Assembly: GCA_025504975.1 (NCBI GenBank)
Contig: JANUWI010000018.1
Coordinates: 558,001-622,000, forward strand
Reading direction: 5' to 3'
Length of the DNA stretch: 64,000 nucleotides
DNA from: Plenodomus lindquistii
Lineage: Eukaryota; Ascomycota; Dothideomycetes; Pleosporales; Leptosphaeriaceae
Below the pieces are notes generated by a model. The model saw nothing but the letters and a program-made list of their open reading frames with translations. It had not been told where the DNA came from and did no database searches. Position 1 is the stretch's first letter, and each line of letters begins with the position of its first letter. The translations under genes and the position numbers were made by a program. This document shows, one piece after another, positions 1 through 10,757 of the stretch.

Positions 1-1992
1 GAGCAAGGTGGTTCCGTGTTCGCAAGCCACTTCTGGCAGGATCCGACCGAGGAAGTTGATGCAATGAAGACTAGAGTTTTCTTCGACAAAGCAGTAGCAC
101 GAATCCGCAAAGGACGTGTGGCCCTGCGACAAGTTGTAGAGGATCTAGAGACTGATTTACCCGCGTCAAAGCCCTTATTGAAGCGTTTGAGACAAGACGA
201 GGAGCTGTTGGACTCTGCTATCCAAGGGCTACGCACGCGTTCAGATGAAGGCAAGGTCCAAACTCTGTCTCCGAAAAAGATTCGCGCGATTCAGACTCTG
301 CGCCTCAAGTTTCAAGACATCGATCGCGAGTTAGAACAAGCATACCTAGTACTTCAGGAGGCCATTACAGCTGATGCTGTGGCTGCTGCTACATCAGCCT
401 TCAAGAGGCGGTTGGTCATTGCATCACGGATAACGCAACAGAGCGCTAAACTGTCACGTTACTTGATCTGGAGTATACAAGCCCGTCTGGAGGATCCAGC
501 AATAAGCAAGAATATCCTTGGCAGTTACAAAGCGGTTGCCAATAGCTTGTTGACCTTGAGAGACACCCAGACGTCCCTAGCTCGGCTCATTGATCGCGCA
601 CTGTCGGGGTATAAAGTGGAAGCGCCGAAGGCCTGGGAAGGGGTTTCCATCTCAAAAGGTGTTGGGGGAGAAGTACCTGAGAGCTCAGGCTCTTCGAGAG
701 AATTGCTAGAGAGCAAAGTCAGCAATGCTCAAATCCGCGCAGATGTAGTAGCTGAAGAGCGTCTCGCAAATGAAGTGGACGCACAGAAGACGGCTATGTC
801 GGGGCTCTCAGATGATGGATACGCGCATGCACTAAAGCCCATTGCGAGTAAACCGATCGAAGAATGGCCTGCGTTGGCACACAGTCTATTCCGTCCGTTT
901 GGGTCAGTTCTGGCAAATCTGACTGAGAACACCTCCGCTCAAGCGCTCAAGGTTGAAGAGCAAGCTAAGAATGCATCGCATGATGCAAACCTCGTTGCCG
1001 AGGTTCGAGCTGCTTATGAAGATACATACGGCCCAGTCATAGTCGGACACAAACAGTTGACTGATGCAACAGAGGTTATTAAGAAAGAATCGGAAAGTGA
1101 GGTCAAGCAGTTTGACAAAGACGACCCTATTTCAGATTTCACACAGCCTGATAATGATCCCAGACTGGAGGAAGCAGAGGTTCCTTCCAACGCGACTGTT
1201 CCGACGATTGAGGCTGCATCTGTGACCAAGACTGACCCTGCAGCAGTACACACGGACGAATCTGAGCAGGCGACCAGCATAGCCTCTACGTGCATCGCAC
1301 CAGTAACTCCGTTCTCTACTGCTACAGAATTGCATCCCTCGCCTCGCGTTCAAACCAATGACAATTCGACCTCTGTCCCTGAACCATCCGATCTCCTGAC
1401 ACATTATACGATCCTTCTCTACAATGCACAAAGCGACAGCGTCATTGTGAGCACATCCACGAGTCCAGCCCCGCGCAACGTTACTCCAATTATCGCCTTG
1501 CCTCAAGCGCTTGCTTCCCTTGATACCCCAGCAAAATTCATCCCACACATTCCTGACGGTCTCGAGATAGTCGCCGCAAAGAAAGACATGCTTGTTCTGC
1601 GCGACCGGCTCGCCACCTTCAATGGCGCAACACCATATCCTCTCAAACCCACCACTACATCTGTCAGCCGGCCCAAAGAGGCCGAGGCCAAGGCTTCAAG
1701 ACAGAATGTTAACCCTATCGATGGAACCGCCCGTCTTAGTCCAACGGGTTATGTCGGCCCCGAGGAATCTCAAGAGCAACTTGAAAAGGACTTTCAGGAA
1801 CGGAGACAGACGGCGAAGAAGCTTACGGGTGCTGAGGCTAAGGCTTTGACCAACCAGCGAATGCTATATCGAGACCGTGAGACATCGAGGGAGAAGCGGA
1901 GGGGTGCGGGGAGCGTAGTCAAGACGGCGATATGGGCGGCGGCTACGTGTTATGTGTTTGGTGTTATTGGGGAAATTGTCTCTGGTGCTTAG
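1..1992 (+). CDS. Conserved Ser/Thr-rich protein with C-terminal membrane segment, 5' partial
   Basis: The frame is open from the first base of the window, and the first in-frame ATG (64-66) lies inside a continuing helical region, so the true start is probably upstream. The product has a charged helical N-terminal half (roughly codons 20-200) and a long low-complexity Ser/Thr/Glu/Ala middle part. A short globular stretch follows near 1400-1610, beginning HYTILLYN and containing PAKFIPHIPDGLEIV. After a basic linker there is one hydrophobic segment at the extreme C-terminus (about 1918-1983). The order of compact domain, NPIDG-type linker and C-terminal membrane anchor resembles a conserved ascomycete family of unknown function. 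That resemblance is from memory and no function is claimed. Base composition is normal, with no RIP signature. Confidence 0.7.
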   Translation, partial: EQGGSVFASHFWQDPTEEVDAMKTRVFFDKAVARIRKGRVALRQVVEDLETDLPASKPLLKRLRQDEELLDSAIQGLRTRSDEGKVQTLSPKKIRAIQTLRLKFQDIDRELEQAYLVLQEAITADAVAAATSAFKRRLVIASRITQQSAKLSRYLIWSIQARLEDPAISKNILGSYKAVANSLLTLRDTQTSLARLIDRALSGYKVEAPKAWEGVSISKGVGGEVPESSGSSRELLESKVSNAQIRADVVAEERLANEVDAQKTAMSGLSDDGYAHALKPIASKPIEEWPALAHSLFRPFGSVLANLTENTSAQALKVEEQAKNASHDANLVAEVRAAYEDTYGPVIVGHKQLTDATEVIKKESESEVKQFDKDDPISDFTQPDNDPRLEEAEVPSNATVPTIEAASVTKTDPAAVHTDESEQATSIASTCIAPVTPFSTATELHPSPRVQTNDNSTSVPEPSDLLTHYTILLYNAQSDSVIVSTSTSPAPRNVTPIIALPQALASLDTPAKFIPHIPDGLEIVAAKKDMLVLRDRLATFNGATPYPLKPTTTSVSRPKEAEAKASRQNVNPIDGTARLSPTGYVGPEESQEQLEKDFQERRQTAKKLTGAEAKALTNQRMLYRDRETSREKRRGAGSVVKTAIWAAATCYVFGVIGEIVSGA

Positions 1993-2589
1993 TAGCGACC
2001 AGTCGTGGTATCTACTCTTGTATTTTGTTTTTGGCGTTCAGACTTGGCGTGCAGGTTGTTAATCTTGTGGATTGATACACACGTGGCTAGATTTTGGAGT
2101 TCGGGATGGTTGAGCAATTCATGACATGTATCGTATGTCCTTGCAGGTTAGCTTTTTCATCATCGAACGTTCTCATTTGTAGAAGAAGGCCTTCCTGGTC
2201 CTTCGCATGATGATTCGGGAATTCGATGCAACAATACCGCAACTCATCAACAGACGATGCGACGATTCTCGACATTGGAAAGTGCGGCCCACAAACAATA
2301 TGCAGTTGAATGATGTGAGATCGCAACGCCACCCTATGAACTTGCACGGCGGAGTGTTTCGAGTAACCTTTGTACTTTGGCTTGAGCGATTGCCATTAGC
2401 ATCGCCAATGGTCGTTAAGTCTCAGCTATAGTCAAGACCATGTACTTCCCGGCTGATCGATAGCAAGAGCAATGCTAGGAATTCGGCAATGGAGCTATTG
2501 TGGAAACAATAGCTATTATGAAGAACCAAGGCGATTCTGCCTCGAAGTTCGCTCTTGCTATCGAACAGAAACATATCCTGAGAGTTCGG
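1993..2589. other. Intergenic region, no gene seen
   Basis: This stretch lies between two convergent genes, the partial Ser/Thr-rich gene and the GH5 gene. Short frames exist on both strands but none has a convincing start, signal peptide or splice structure. It probably contains both 3' ends. Confidence 0.5.
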
Positions 2590-3867
2590 CTACTGTACTG
2601 AAGCAAACGTGTTGTCTACCATTTCCTTCAGCGCTGCGATCGCGTCCGTGCTCCTCCACGCACTCCAATCATGGCTCAACAGTCCCCACGTCTCTTCGTA
2701 ATCCTGTGTTCCGCTGCGGATGTAATAACTTCCGCCCAGTGCCCACACCATCCAGCCCGTCTTCCACCGAGGCATAAGCTTCTTCAAGCATGTTGCATAC
2801 ACTCCGGAGTACGAATTATCGGCCTGCGAAAAGCCAAACTCCGTCAACACCACAGGCATCTGGTTCACAGCATTTGGGCTCGTAGCACGGAAACCGTTAT
2901 TCCAAAGTCCGCCTTCCATGTCTCCGCAGTTTGTGGCCGAGTTTTGGTAATTGTGGAGCTCAAGTACAACTTTGTCGCTGTACTTGATGTCTTTGAGGAC
3001 GAACTTTTTGCCGTTGCCCAGGTCGTCGGAGGTGGGGATGGGCTGGAGTGTGGTGTCGTAGTTCAGTCCGGAAAGGAAGATCAGGATGTCTGCATTTGCT
3101 GCGTTCACTGAATCAGCGACTCGGACCATGTTGTCGTACCAGATTGACCAGTTGTAGGGGAGAGTGTTGCCGGCATTATCGGGTTCGCGGAGTTCATTGC
3201 GTAGACCCAGGGACACCATGTTGGGCCACGCTTTGGACTTCATGAGATGTTAGTACATATTGAAGAAGAGTCATAAGCAATAAGAACTCACATGCTGAGC
3301 CATGTATATGAGACCCCTTTCCCACTTCCCAACATCAAAGTCTGTGTCGCCGAACCATGTATTGCCATCATTAGCGCTGCAGCACCATTTTCCCTTGGAC
3401 ATGTGGTTGTCAAGATGAACATAAATATTTTGATTTGCCAACTCAGCAGCAATAGCGTCAAAGACCTGGAGCCTGGTAGTATTGGTCGTGAATTGGGGGT
3501 TATTCTTCGTGACCTCGCTCCACACTTTGGTACCATTGTCGTTGCCCAGGGCATTGAAAAAAGCTTGTTGTACCGTCACATCCCCGCCGTTGTCTTTGAT
3601 AGCGTCGATCATCTCGATTGCGAATGTCAATCGCACTACATTCATCCCGAGCTCCTTGATTTTCGAGACTATGGACTGGATCGATTGATATTGAAGACCT
3701 TCGGGAATCATGACTTCACCTGCGCCAGGCCAATTGACGCCAACGTAGGTGAAGTTGGCGCCAGTGGAATCGTGAACCCATTGTGTCGAGGTCTTGAAAG
3801 GGGCATTTGGAAAAGCATGAATCAGCCTTGCAAGACCTGCTGCGCAGAAGACTGAGAGGAGACGCAT
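2590..3867 (-). CDS. Secreted glycoside hydrolase family 5 (cellulase-type) enzyme
   Basis: Two exons, join(2590..3237, 3292..3867) read on the minus strand, give 407 aa. The 54-bp intron has donor GTGAGT, a perfect TACTAAC branch site and acceptor AAG. Splicing joins MAQH to SKAWPNMVSLGLRNE in phase 0. The ATG at 3867 is preferred over the longer open frame because it begins a clear signal peptide (MRLLSVFCAAGLARLIHA). The clan-A (beta/alpha)8 marks are present: the acid/base Glu in LRNE (about residue 207), the HNYQN segment, and the nucleophile Glu in LTEFG (about residue 325). NVVRL and VHLDNH are also typical of GH5. It should hydrolyse beta-linked glucan or mannan outside the cell. The subfamily and exact substrate cannot be read by eye. 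It converges with the upstream gene and is the last gene before the AT-rich block. Confidence 0.85.
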
Positions 3868-4639
3868 TTTGGGGAGGAGAACGAAGACGATCCCTTGCTC
3901 ATACTTATAATCCGAGGGGATGAAAACTATTTGTGGCATTATTCAGTGCTTACTATCGGCACTTGAACTAAAATGAAAAAGAGCTCACGGCGGATGCCTT
4001 GCTGGATGCAGCTTCTCTTCATCATAGGTAGTTCAACTCCCATTGATGGACATCGAGAAGGTGCCAATGTCAAGTGACAGTCTCGCAAGTGCGGGCCAAC
4101 AATGGTTGGCGGGCACTCTACTGCACCTCATATATTTTGCTTGCCAGTGTGATGCCCTAATTGGTGCGTGGGCTCGGACAAGTCCCGTACACTACGTATC
4201 TACGTGGGTCACACCCGCACTTTGTGGGGAACGCTAGTTCTTCATCTGAAAAATCCCGAACTGATGGTAATTTGAGGTTACATCGCGGCACTTGTGCGGT
4301 CATGAGTCTTGTCAAATGTGGAATTTGGCCGTGCTCCGTTGTCTTGCTCGGGTTTCGGGATATCGAGCTGGCGTGCTTACAACGGTGATACTCTCGGTAA
4401 GACCGGGCTGCCTGTTTAGGCGGTGATCTGAAGGGCTCCAAGCACCCTTTAGAAGCACGTTAAAGAGTGCAAGTTCACTAAGCGCAGATGAACAATCCTG
4501 TGAAAGAGCCACACTGGAACCCCAGTATGATGCTGGCAATACAGCAAGGTAACTTTGAGGTTAGATTGGTAAGGTGGCCTAAGACTAGGTTCCGCTGCCA
4601 TCGTTGTGCATAATGTACGTATTGCTAGTGCAGATCTTA
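3868..4639. other. GH5 upstream region grading into AT-rich DNA
   Basis: No credible gene is seen. The first 200-300 bases presumably carry the GH5 promoter, since that gene is read leftward from 3867. Composition is normal until about 4600 and then falls sharply to AT-rich sequence. Confidence 0.45.
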
Positions 4640-4873
4640 TGAACTTTAGGTTATCTAGAGAGATTTTAGAGTCCTGTAATACACATTAGTCTTTTAGTAC
4701 CTACAGTTAACCCTACTAATATTCTTATTAAAGTAACTAACTAAATTAGCGTAGGCCTAAACGTATTAGTATAGTTCGAAAACTAATAATAAAATTAAAA
4801 TTTAGTTAGTTAAATTAGTTAAATTAGTACTATAAATAGCTAGTATTTAATTAAAAATACTAATATACTTTAT

Positions 4874-4956
4874 AGATAAGTAGTCTATATAGATAAGTAG
4901 TCTATATAGATAAGTAGTCTATATAGATAAGTAGTCTATATAAATAAGTAGTCTAC
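4874..4956. repeat. 17-bp minisatellite, about 5 copies
   Basis: The unit agataagtagtctatat is repeated head to tail four times exactly (4874-4941), followed by a partial fifth unit with one change (aaataagtagtctac). It abuts the outer end of the foldback element that follows, whose terminal sequence (gtagtctactttattt) shares the unit's core, so the array probably grew out of that end. Confidence 0.9.
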
Positions 4957-5325
4957 TTTATTTTATACTTAAAATTAAGAATTTTAAAAGTTTATTAGAA
5001 TTATTTTTACTAGTAACGTCTATACTTTTTATAATTTATTTCTATATATTTCTTTACTTAGTTTTAATTGTATTGTATTTTAGTATTAGCTAAAAAATTA
5101 ACTTTATAGAGTTAGATTATCTAGCCTAGTTTTATTTTAAATTAAATAGTCTATTTTAGGTTATAAATTTTTTAGCTAATACTAAAATAAAGGAAATATA
5201 AAATTTAGTAAAAAAATATAAAGAAATAGATTATAAAAAGTAAAGAAGTTACTAGTAAAACTAATTCTAATTAGTTTTTAAAATTCTTAACCTTTAGTAT
5301 ATAATAAAGTAGAGTACTAATCTAT
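4943..5325. repeat. Foldback (MITE-like) element, copy 1
   Basis: This is an imperfect palindrome. The left arm runs from about 4943 to 5100 and the right arm from about 5166 to 5325. Matching pieces include ttactagtaac against gttactagtaa, an arm around ctttactt against a partner around aagtaaag, and tagtattagctaaaaaat (about 5081-5098) against attttttagctaatacta. The loop contains tatagagttagattatcta. A related copy lies at 31985-32335 and a half copy at 29145-29265. No coding capacity is seen, so it is a non-autonomous element, now RIP-mutated. Confidence 0.7.
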
Positions 5326-5414
5326 ATAGACTATTTATTATAAAAAATTTCTTAAGTAGCTATAATATAAAGTAGCTAGTATTAAAAAAACTATAATAGA
5401 TAAGTTATTAGAGA

Positions 5415-5755
5415 TAGATAAGTATATAGGTATTAGAGTTTAAATTACTAAAATAGTAAAAGTATTCTGTTTAAAAAGATAATAAAAATAACTAATTAAC
5501 TAAATATATTATTAATATATATATATATATATATAAATTAAATATAATTAATTATAAAAGTATTTTAATAGCTATAATTAAAGCTATAATATCTATTAGT
5601 AGCTAGTATATATATCTATTAGTAGCTATAAAAGAAGCTATTATATTAATTAGTTATATAATATATAATACTATAAAGCTACCTATTAAACTAGCGTTTT
5701 ATTATTTATTTACTATTTATAGTTTTTACCTATTATAAAAGAATTATAATACTAT
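5415..5755. repeat. Dispersed repeat R, copy 1
   Basis: This segment (starting ataggtattagagtttaaa and containing two spaced copies of tctattagtagct) matches 28676-29012 nearly base for base apart from C/T and G/A differences and a few small gaps. Its type is not identified and no terminal repeats of its own were found. Confidence 0.65.
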
Positions 5756-5964
5756 TTTTTTTCTAGATAGTTTATTTCTAAATTATATAACTTATTAGCG
5801 CTATATTAGTTATTACTAATACTTTTTATTTTTAAACTATAAAGTTATACTATATTATTTAATTTTTATAAATACTTACTATATTTATTATTAGATTTTT
5901 TTTTTATAATACTATTACTAAAGTTTTTTTTAATTATTATTTTTTTAAAGAATTTAATTATCTT

Positions 5965-6381
5965 TATAATAAAGCTATATTCTATTATAATAATAACTTT
6001 TAGCTATAGAAGCTTCTTTATAAGCTACCTCTATTTTTCTCTATATAAGCTTATTAAAAATAGAAAACTATACTAATCTCTACCTAAACTACCTCTATAC
6101 TATACCTAGTCTAGATTCTATAAAAATTTCTACTCTACTATTACCTACGTGCTAATATAGTAGAGGAAAAAAATAAACTTTATAAAGGCCTAGAACTACT
6201 ACTAAGTTCTACTTTATATAGCTTACTTTTTTAATAAAACTATAAAAATATAATTTTTTTATCTTTTTATATAAAATTTATAAAAATATAATTTATTTAG
6301 TTTTTTAATTTACGCGTACTTCTATATACTTTTAAACTAATTTAAATATTTTTTAGTACTTTATATTTTTAAACTATTATA
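5965..6381 (+). repeat. 5' LTR of Gypsy element 1 (417 bp)
   Basis: It aligns along its full length with 15318-15732. It starts TATAATAAAGC and ends TTAAACTATTATA. It is preceded directly by target duplication ATCTT. Confidence 0.88.
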
Positions 6382-8895
6382 TTATAAAAAAATTATTTTT
6401 TTACTAGTAATAGCCTATATAATATTACTAATTTATTTAAAAAAATTATTTAAATTTTTTAATTAATTAGACTCTAAAACTTTTTTAGTTCTAGTTTTAA
6501 TTAATACTAATAGATCTATTAATAATTCTAAAACTAGATTCTAGAGATCCCTAGTTAACTAAAGTTTATAAATTTAAACTTCTATAGTATTACTAGTTTA
6601 GATTACTTTTAAAAAAGTTATATTAAATAGCGTTAAAATAGAGATTTAGAAACTACTAATAATTTAGTAGAATTAAAAGTAAAGCTAATACCTATCTCTA
6701 TTAATAAATAATAAATCTAGTTTTTTAAAAAATAAAAGAAAATAACTAGCTTTTATAGAAAGCTTATAAACTTATTAAATATCTAAAATATAAAAAATAA
6801 TTAATACTAGCTAATTAGAGAATAATTAGAGTTAGATAGAAACTAGACCTACTTTAGTAGAATCTAGAAATCTACTAACTATAAATTTTAATAATACTAT
6901 AGAAATAATAGTCTAGCTACACGCTAAATTAGCAGCTCTATAAACTAAAATAAAATTTATAAAAAAAAAAAACTTTATTTAACTTTATTTTTAAACTTAC
7001 TTTTATTTTTTACTAAAAACTTTTAAATATATTAATATTACTAGTTAACTAGATTATTGTCTAAAGCCTTTTTTTATATTTTTAAAAAGCTATATTTATT
7101 AGAGCGTACTTTTTCTATTTTTAAATTATTAAATAGAAAGGACTTTACTTATAGATAATAAAAGGCTTTAATACTAAATTAATTTAAAATTAATAGTAAC
7201 TACTACTATTTTAAGCATGCTTATATAGTACTAGTTTAAAGTAGTACTTCTAGTCTAGCTAAAAAATATTTTAAGCTCTAATACCTATTTAATAATAAAG
7301 CTAACTATTTTTTTTATAGAAGCTATAATAGCTATGTTTAATAGATATTTTATTACTAGTAATAAATAGGCTAAAGTATATAATACTTTTAACTAACTAT
7401 ATATAAAAAAAAAACTTTTTTTACTTTTAAAGCTTATTTTTTAAGCTATACTATAAAAAACGTATATTATATTTAAAATAGATTTATTATATATAAATAA
7501 AAATAATTTCTAGCCTATATATTTCTAGTTAAAAGTTTAAGTATACCTAGAATAACTTTTTTCTAGATATAATAAAGTACTTTATTATTTTTAATATAGA
7601 AAAAAAAACCTACTTAAAAAATATATATTATTAGAATTCTTTTTATAATAGTACTACTAAGTTTTAAGCTAGAACTATAGTATAACCTAGTTTAGATATT
7701 TTTAAAAAAATTTTTTTAAAAAATACTATACTATATACAGCTCTCTAAACTTTTTTATAATTAACTATAGTACTTTTATAGTAAATAATAGCTACTCTAG
7801 CTTTTAAAAAAGTACTAGATAACTACTATAACTATAGTAAACTAGAACACTACGCTAATAAATATCTATTACTATAAATAAAAAAAATTATAACTAAAAA
7901 TTACTCTAACTAATATTATAACGCTGCTAAAGTACTAGACCTAAAAAAAAATTTAATAGAAAATAAGTAGTTTTAAAAGTATTACACTATTTAGAATTAA
8001 GTTAAAAGTATGATCTATTAAACTTTAATTTTTTAAAACTATTTTAAAATTTTTATTTTTTTATATCTACTATTTTATATAACCTAGGCGTAGGTATAAA
8101 ACTACTATTATTTATTAATATTAGTATTTAAAAATTTTTTTTTTAAATTTATATATTAGTTATTTTTTATTTTTTTTATTTTAAACTAAAGTTTAAAAAC
8201 TACTCTATTTAGTAATAGTTAGAGGGTTTAAAAACTAAATCTCTTTACTAGTTATAGAATATATCTATCTCTATATAATTATAGATAGATAAAAAATTCT
8301 AAACTATCTATTTATTATATTTAATTTAGAAGTTTAGAATGTAATTCTTAGAATATAATAGTTAAAAAGGTTTAAAATTCTACTAGATATAAATAGGTTC
8401 TAGTTATAGTAGCTAGCCATTTACTTTAAAATTTATATCTCTATTTTTCTAATTTTTATATAACTCTATTAAAAAATATAAAAAAAGCATATTACTTTTA
8501 ATATTAAAAAATAAAATATTTTATAGAAAAAAAAGTTATATTAGAAAACTAGTAGTCTATATCTTTTAATTAATTATATTTAAAGAATTTTTAAAGCCTT
8601 ATAATACTAGAATATCTCTCTAGAGATATAAAAACTAGACCTACTTTAAAAACCTTTTAAAACCTGTTCTAGTTTTTAAATTGCTATTATTTCTACTAAT
8701 ACTTTTTATTTTAATATAAAAAAAAAGTTTTTTACTACTAGCCTATATAAAATTAACTAGATCTTTAAAAACTATAATAAAGAAAATATTTAAAAAAATA
8801 ACTATTTAATCTAAAACTAACTTTTTTTTTATTACTAGTAGTATTAGAACGTATTTAGTTTATTAGCTATAGAAAAACTACTAGAACACTAACTA

Positions 8896-10757
8896 ACGTA
8901 CTCTATAGGCAAGTAGCTAGTACAGGCAAGTAGCTAGGCTCTGCTAAAACTCTACTAAAATGTACTTTTATAATAGTACTACATAATAAATAATAATAGT
9001 ACGTAGAAATTATAGTAAGCTAATTTATTTAGAAATACACTTTACTTTTTATTTATATATGCGCGCGTTGTGCCTACCTTTACTATAGCATCTATAGCGC
9101 TGTTAGATAGATTTATCTCTTTTAGCGCGCACTCTTTTTAACGCTTTTTTTCTATTACTACGTACTATAAACTCTTTTAGAGTTATTAAACGTAGGCCTT
9201 TTTTAACTATAAAAGTACCTTTTTTCTATACCTACTTTTTTTTATATAATTTATATTACGTAGCAGCTTTATTTACTATTTAAAGCTTAATAACTTTATT
9301 ACGTATTAATACTATCTAATACGCTATTAACGCTGCGCTTTTACTAAACTTTTTAAACGTATTAACTATAGCTGTTAGCAAGCTATCTATATAGCTTTAA
9401 ATCCTTTTTTTAAAAAGCTTTAATTATAACCTAAATTATAGAGTATTACTTAGAGTCTAGAAGTACTAGGGCTTATTATTAATAGTAGGGGGTAATAGCG
9501 TACGTAGCTTAATATTAAAGCTAGATATTATAGCCTCTAGATTAAAAAGAACTAAGCCTACGCTTTAAAAGCCTCTCTAGATATTACTTTAAATAATAGT
9601 AGTATTAAAAGTAGTAATAAAATATAGTAAAAATTTAATTTTAGTAATATAGTTAATTTAGTTACGTATTAGATTTTTAGTTTAGTAGCTATACGCCTTT
9701 TTTAAAAGTATAAAATAACTAATATTAAGTAGCTATAGAAAGTATAATAAATAAAAAAGTATATAAAAAATTATAATTTTATATTTTTTATAGTACTAGT
9801 AGAATTTAAGTAAGTTATAGCTTTTATAACTATTAACTATAAATAAACGTACTATACTAATAGTACGCTTTTTTATATACTTATTAAAGTATTTTAACTA
9901 GTCTAGACTAAGCCTATTATCTATCTAGCTATTTTTAGAGACTATAAAAGCCTAGTCCTAAAGCAGGCTAGGCTTTTTATACTAGGTAGAGAGGTAGTGC
10001 TTACTAGTAAAAATAATAAAAAAAAAAATAGCCTACTCTATTACATTAATACTCTAGATTACTATAGTCTACTTTTAGTTGCTCTACTATATAAATTTTA
10101 GACGTTTTTAATAGTTAGCACCTATAATAACTACTCTAGTTAATATAACGCCTATTATAAAGCCTATCTTGTTAAAGTTATAGATGTTTTTATTCTAGAT
10201 GCTATACTTAGCTTTAGTATTCTTTATAAACTAGAACTAGTTACTAATAACTACTAGATCTTTATAAAAAGCTTTTTTATAATTATACTTGTAATTAAAC
10301 TTTACTTTAAGCTTAGAGTAACGCTTAATAAAAGTTACAGCCTAGTTTTTACTAGTAGAGTTATAGTACTAGGCTTTAAATAAAGAATCTACTATATTTT
10401 TAACTATAGTAAGCTAGAGTAGGAATTTTTTTATAGTAAAGTTAAGCACATGCTTAATAATTACTTTCTTTTTAGTTTTAAGTAGCTTTATTAAATTAGG
10501 CTTGCAGTTACGTTGTAGAGTAGTACTAGCGTGTTATTATTATAAAGTTCTTTCTAGAACTTTATAGACTATAGTAGCCTTTAGAATAGTAAGTGTTGCG
10601 TTTTGTTAGATAGCCTATAATATAAGCTATATTTAAAATTTAATTAAAGACTTTTTTACGTTGTTATATTAAAACATTAATAGTAGTATAAAGTTTAGTA
10701 GAGTTTTAGTAGAGCCTAGCTACTTGCCTGTACTAGCTACTCGCCTGTAGAGTACGT
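8896..10757 (-). mobile_element. Pogo/Fot1-like DNA transposon A (1862 bp, RIP-mutated)
   Basis: Terminal inverted repeats of about 64 bp (8896-8959 and 10694-10757) begin ACGTACTCTA. They contain a doubled motif, aggcaagtagcta, and differ at only three sites, all transitions. A TA duplication flanks the element (8894-8895 and 10758-10759), as expected for the Tc1/mariner superfamily. Read on the minus strand, decayed Fot1-type transposase motifs are visible: the VDGH-SH region appears as IVNSYKSY, and the LQPLDV region as FLxLLNISYF. It is inserted inside Gypsy element 1. The length is close to what I recall for Molly-type elements of Parastagonospora, but identity was not tested. Confidence 0.88.

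Noticed and set aside
16..64. Start of the first gene at position 16
   Set aside because: Position 16 is GTG, not a normal start in fungal nuclear genes, and the frame is open to the window edge. The gene is treated as 5' partial.
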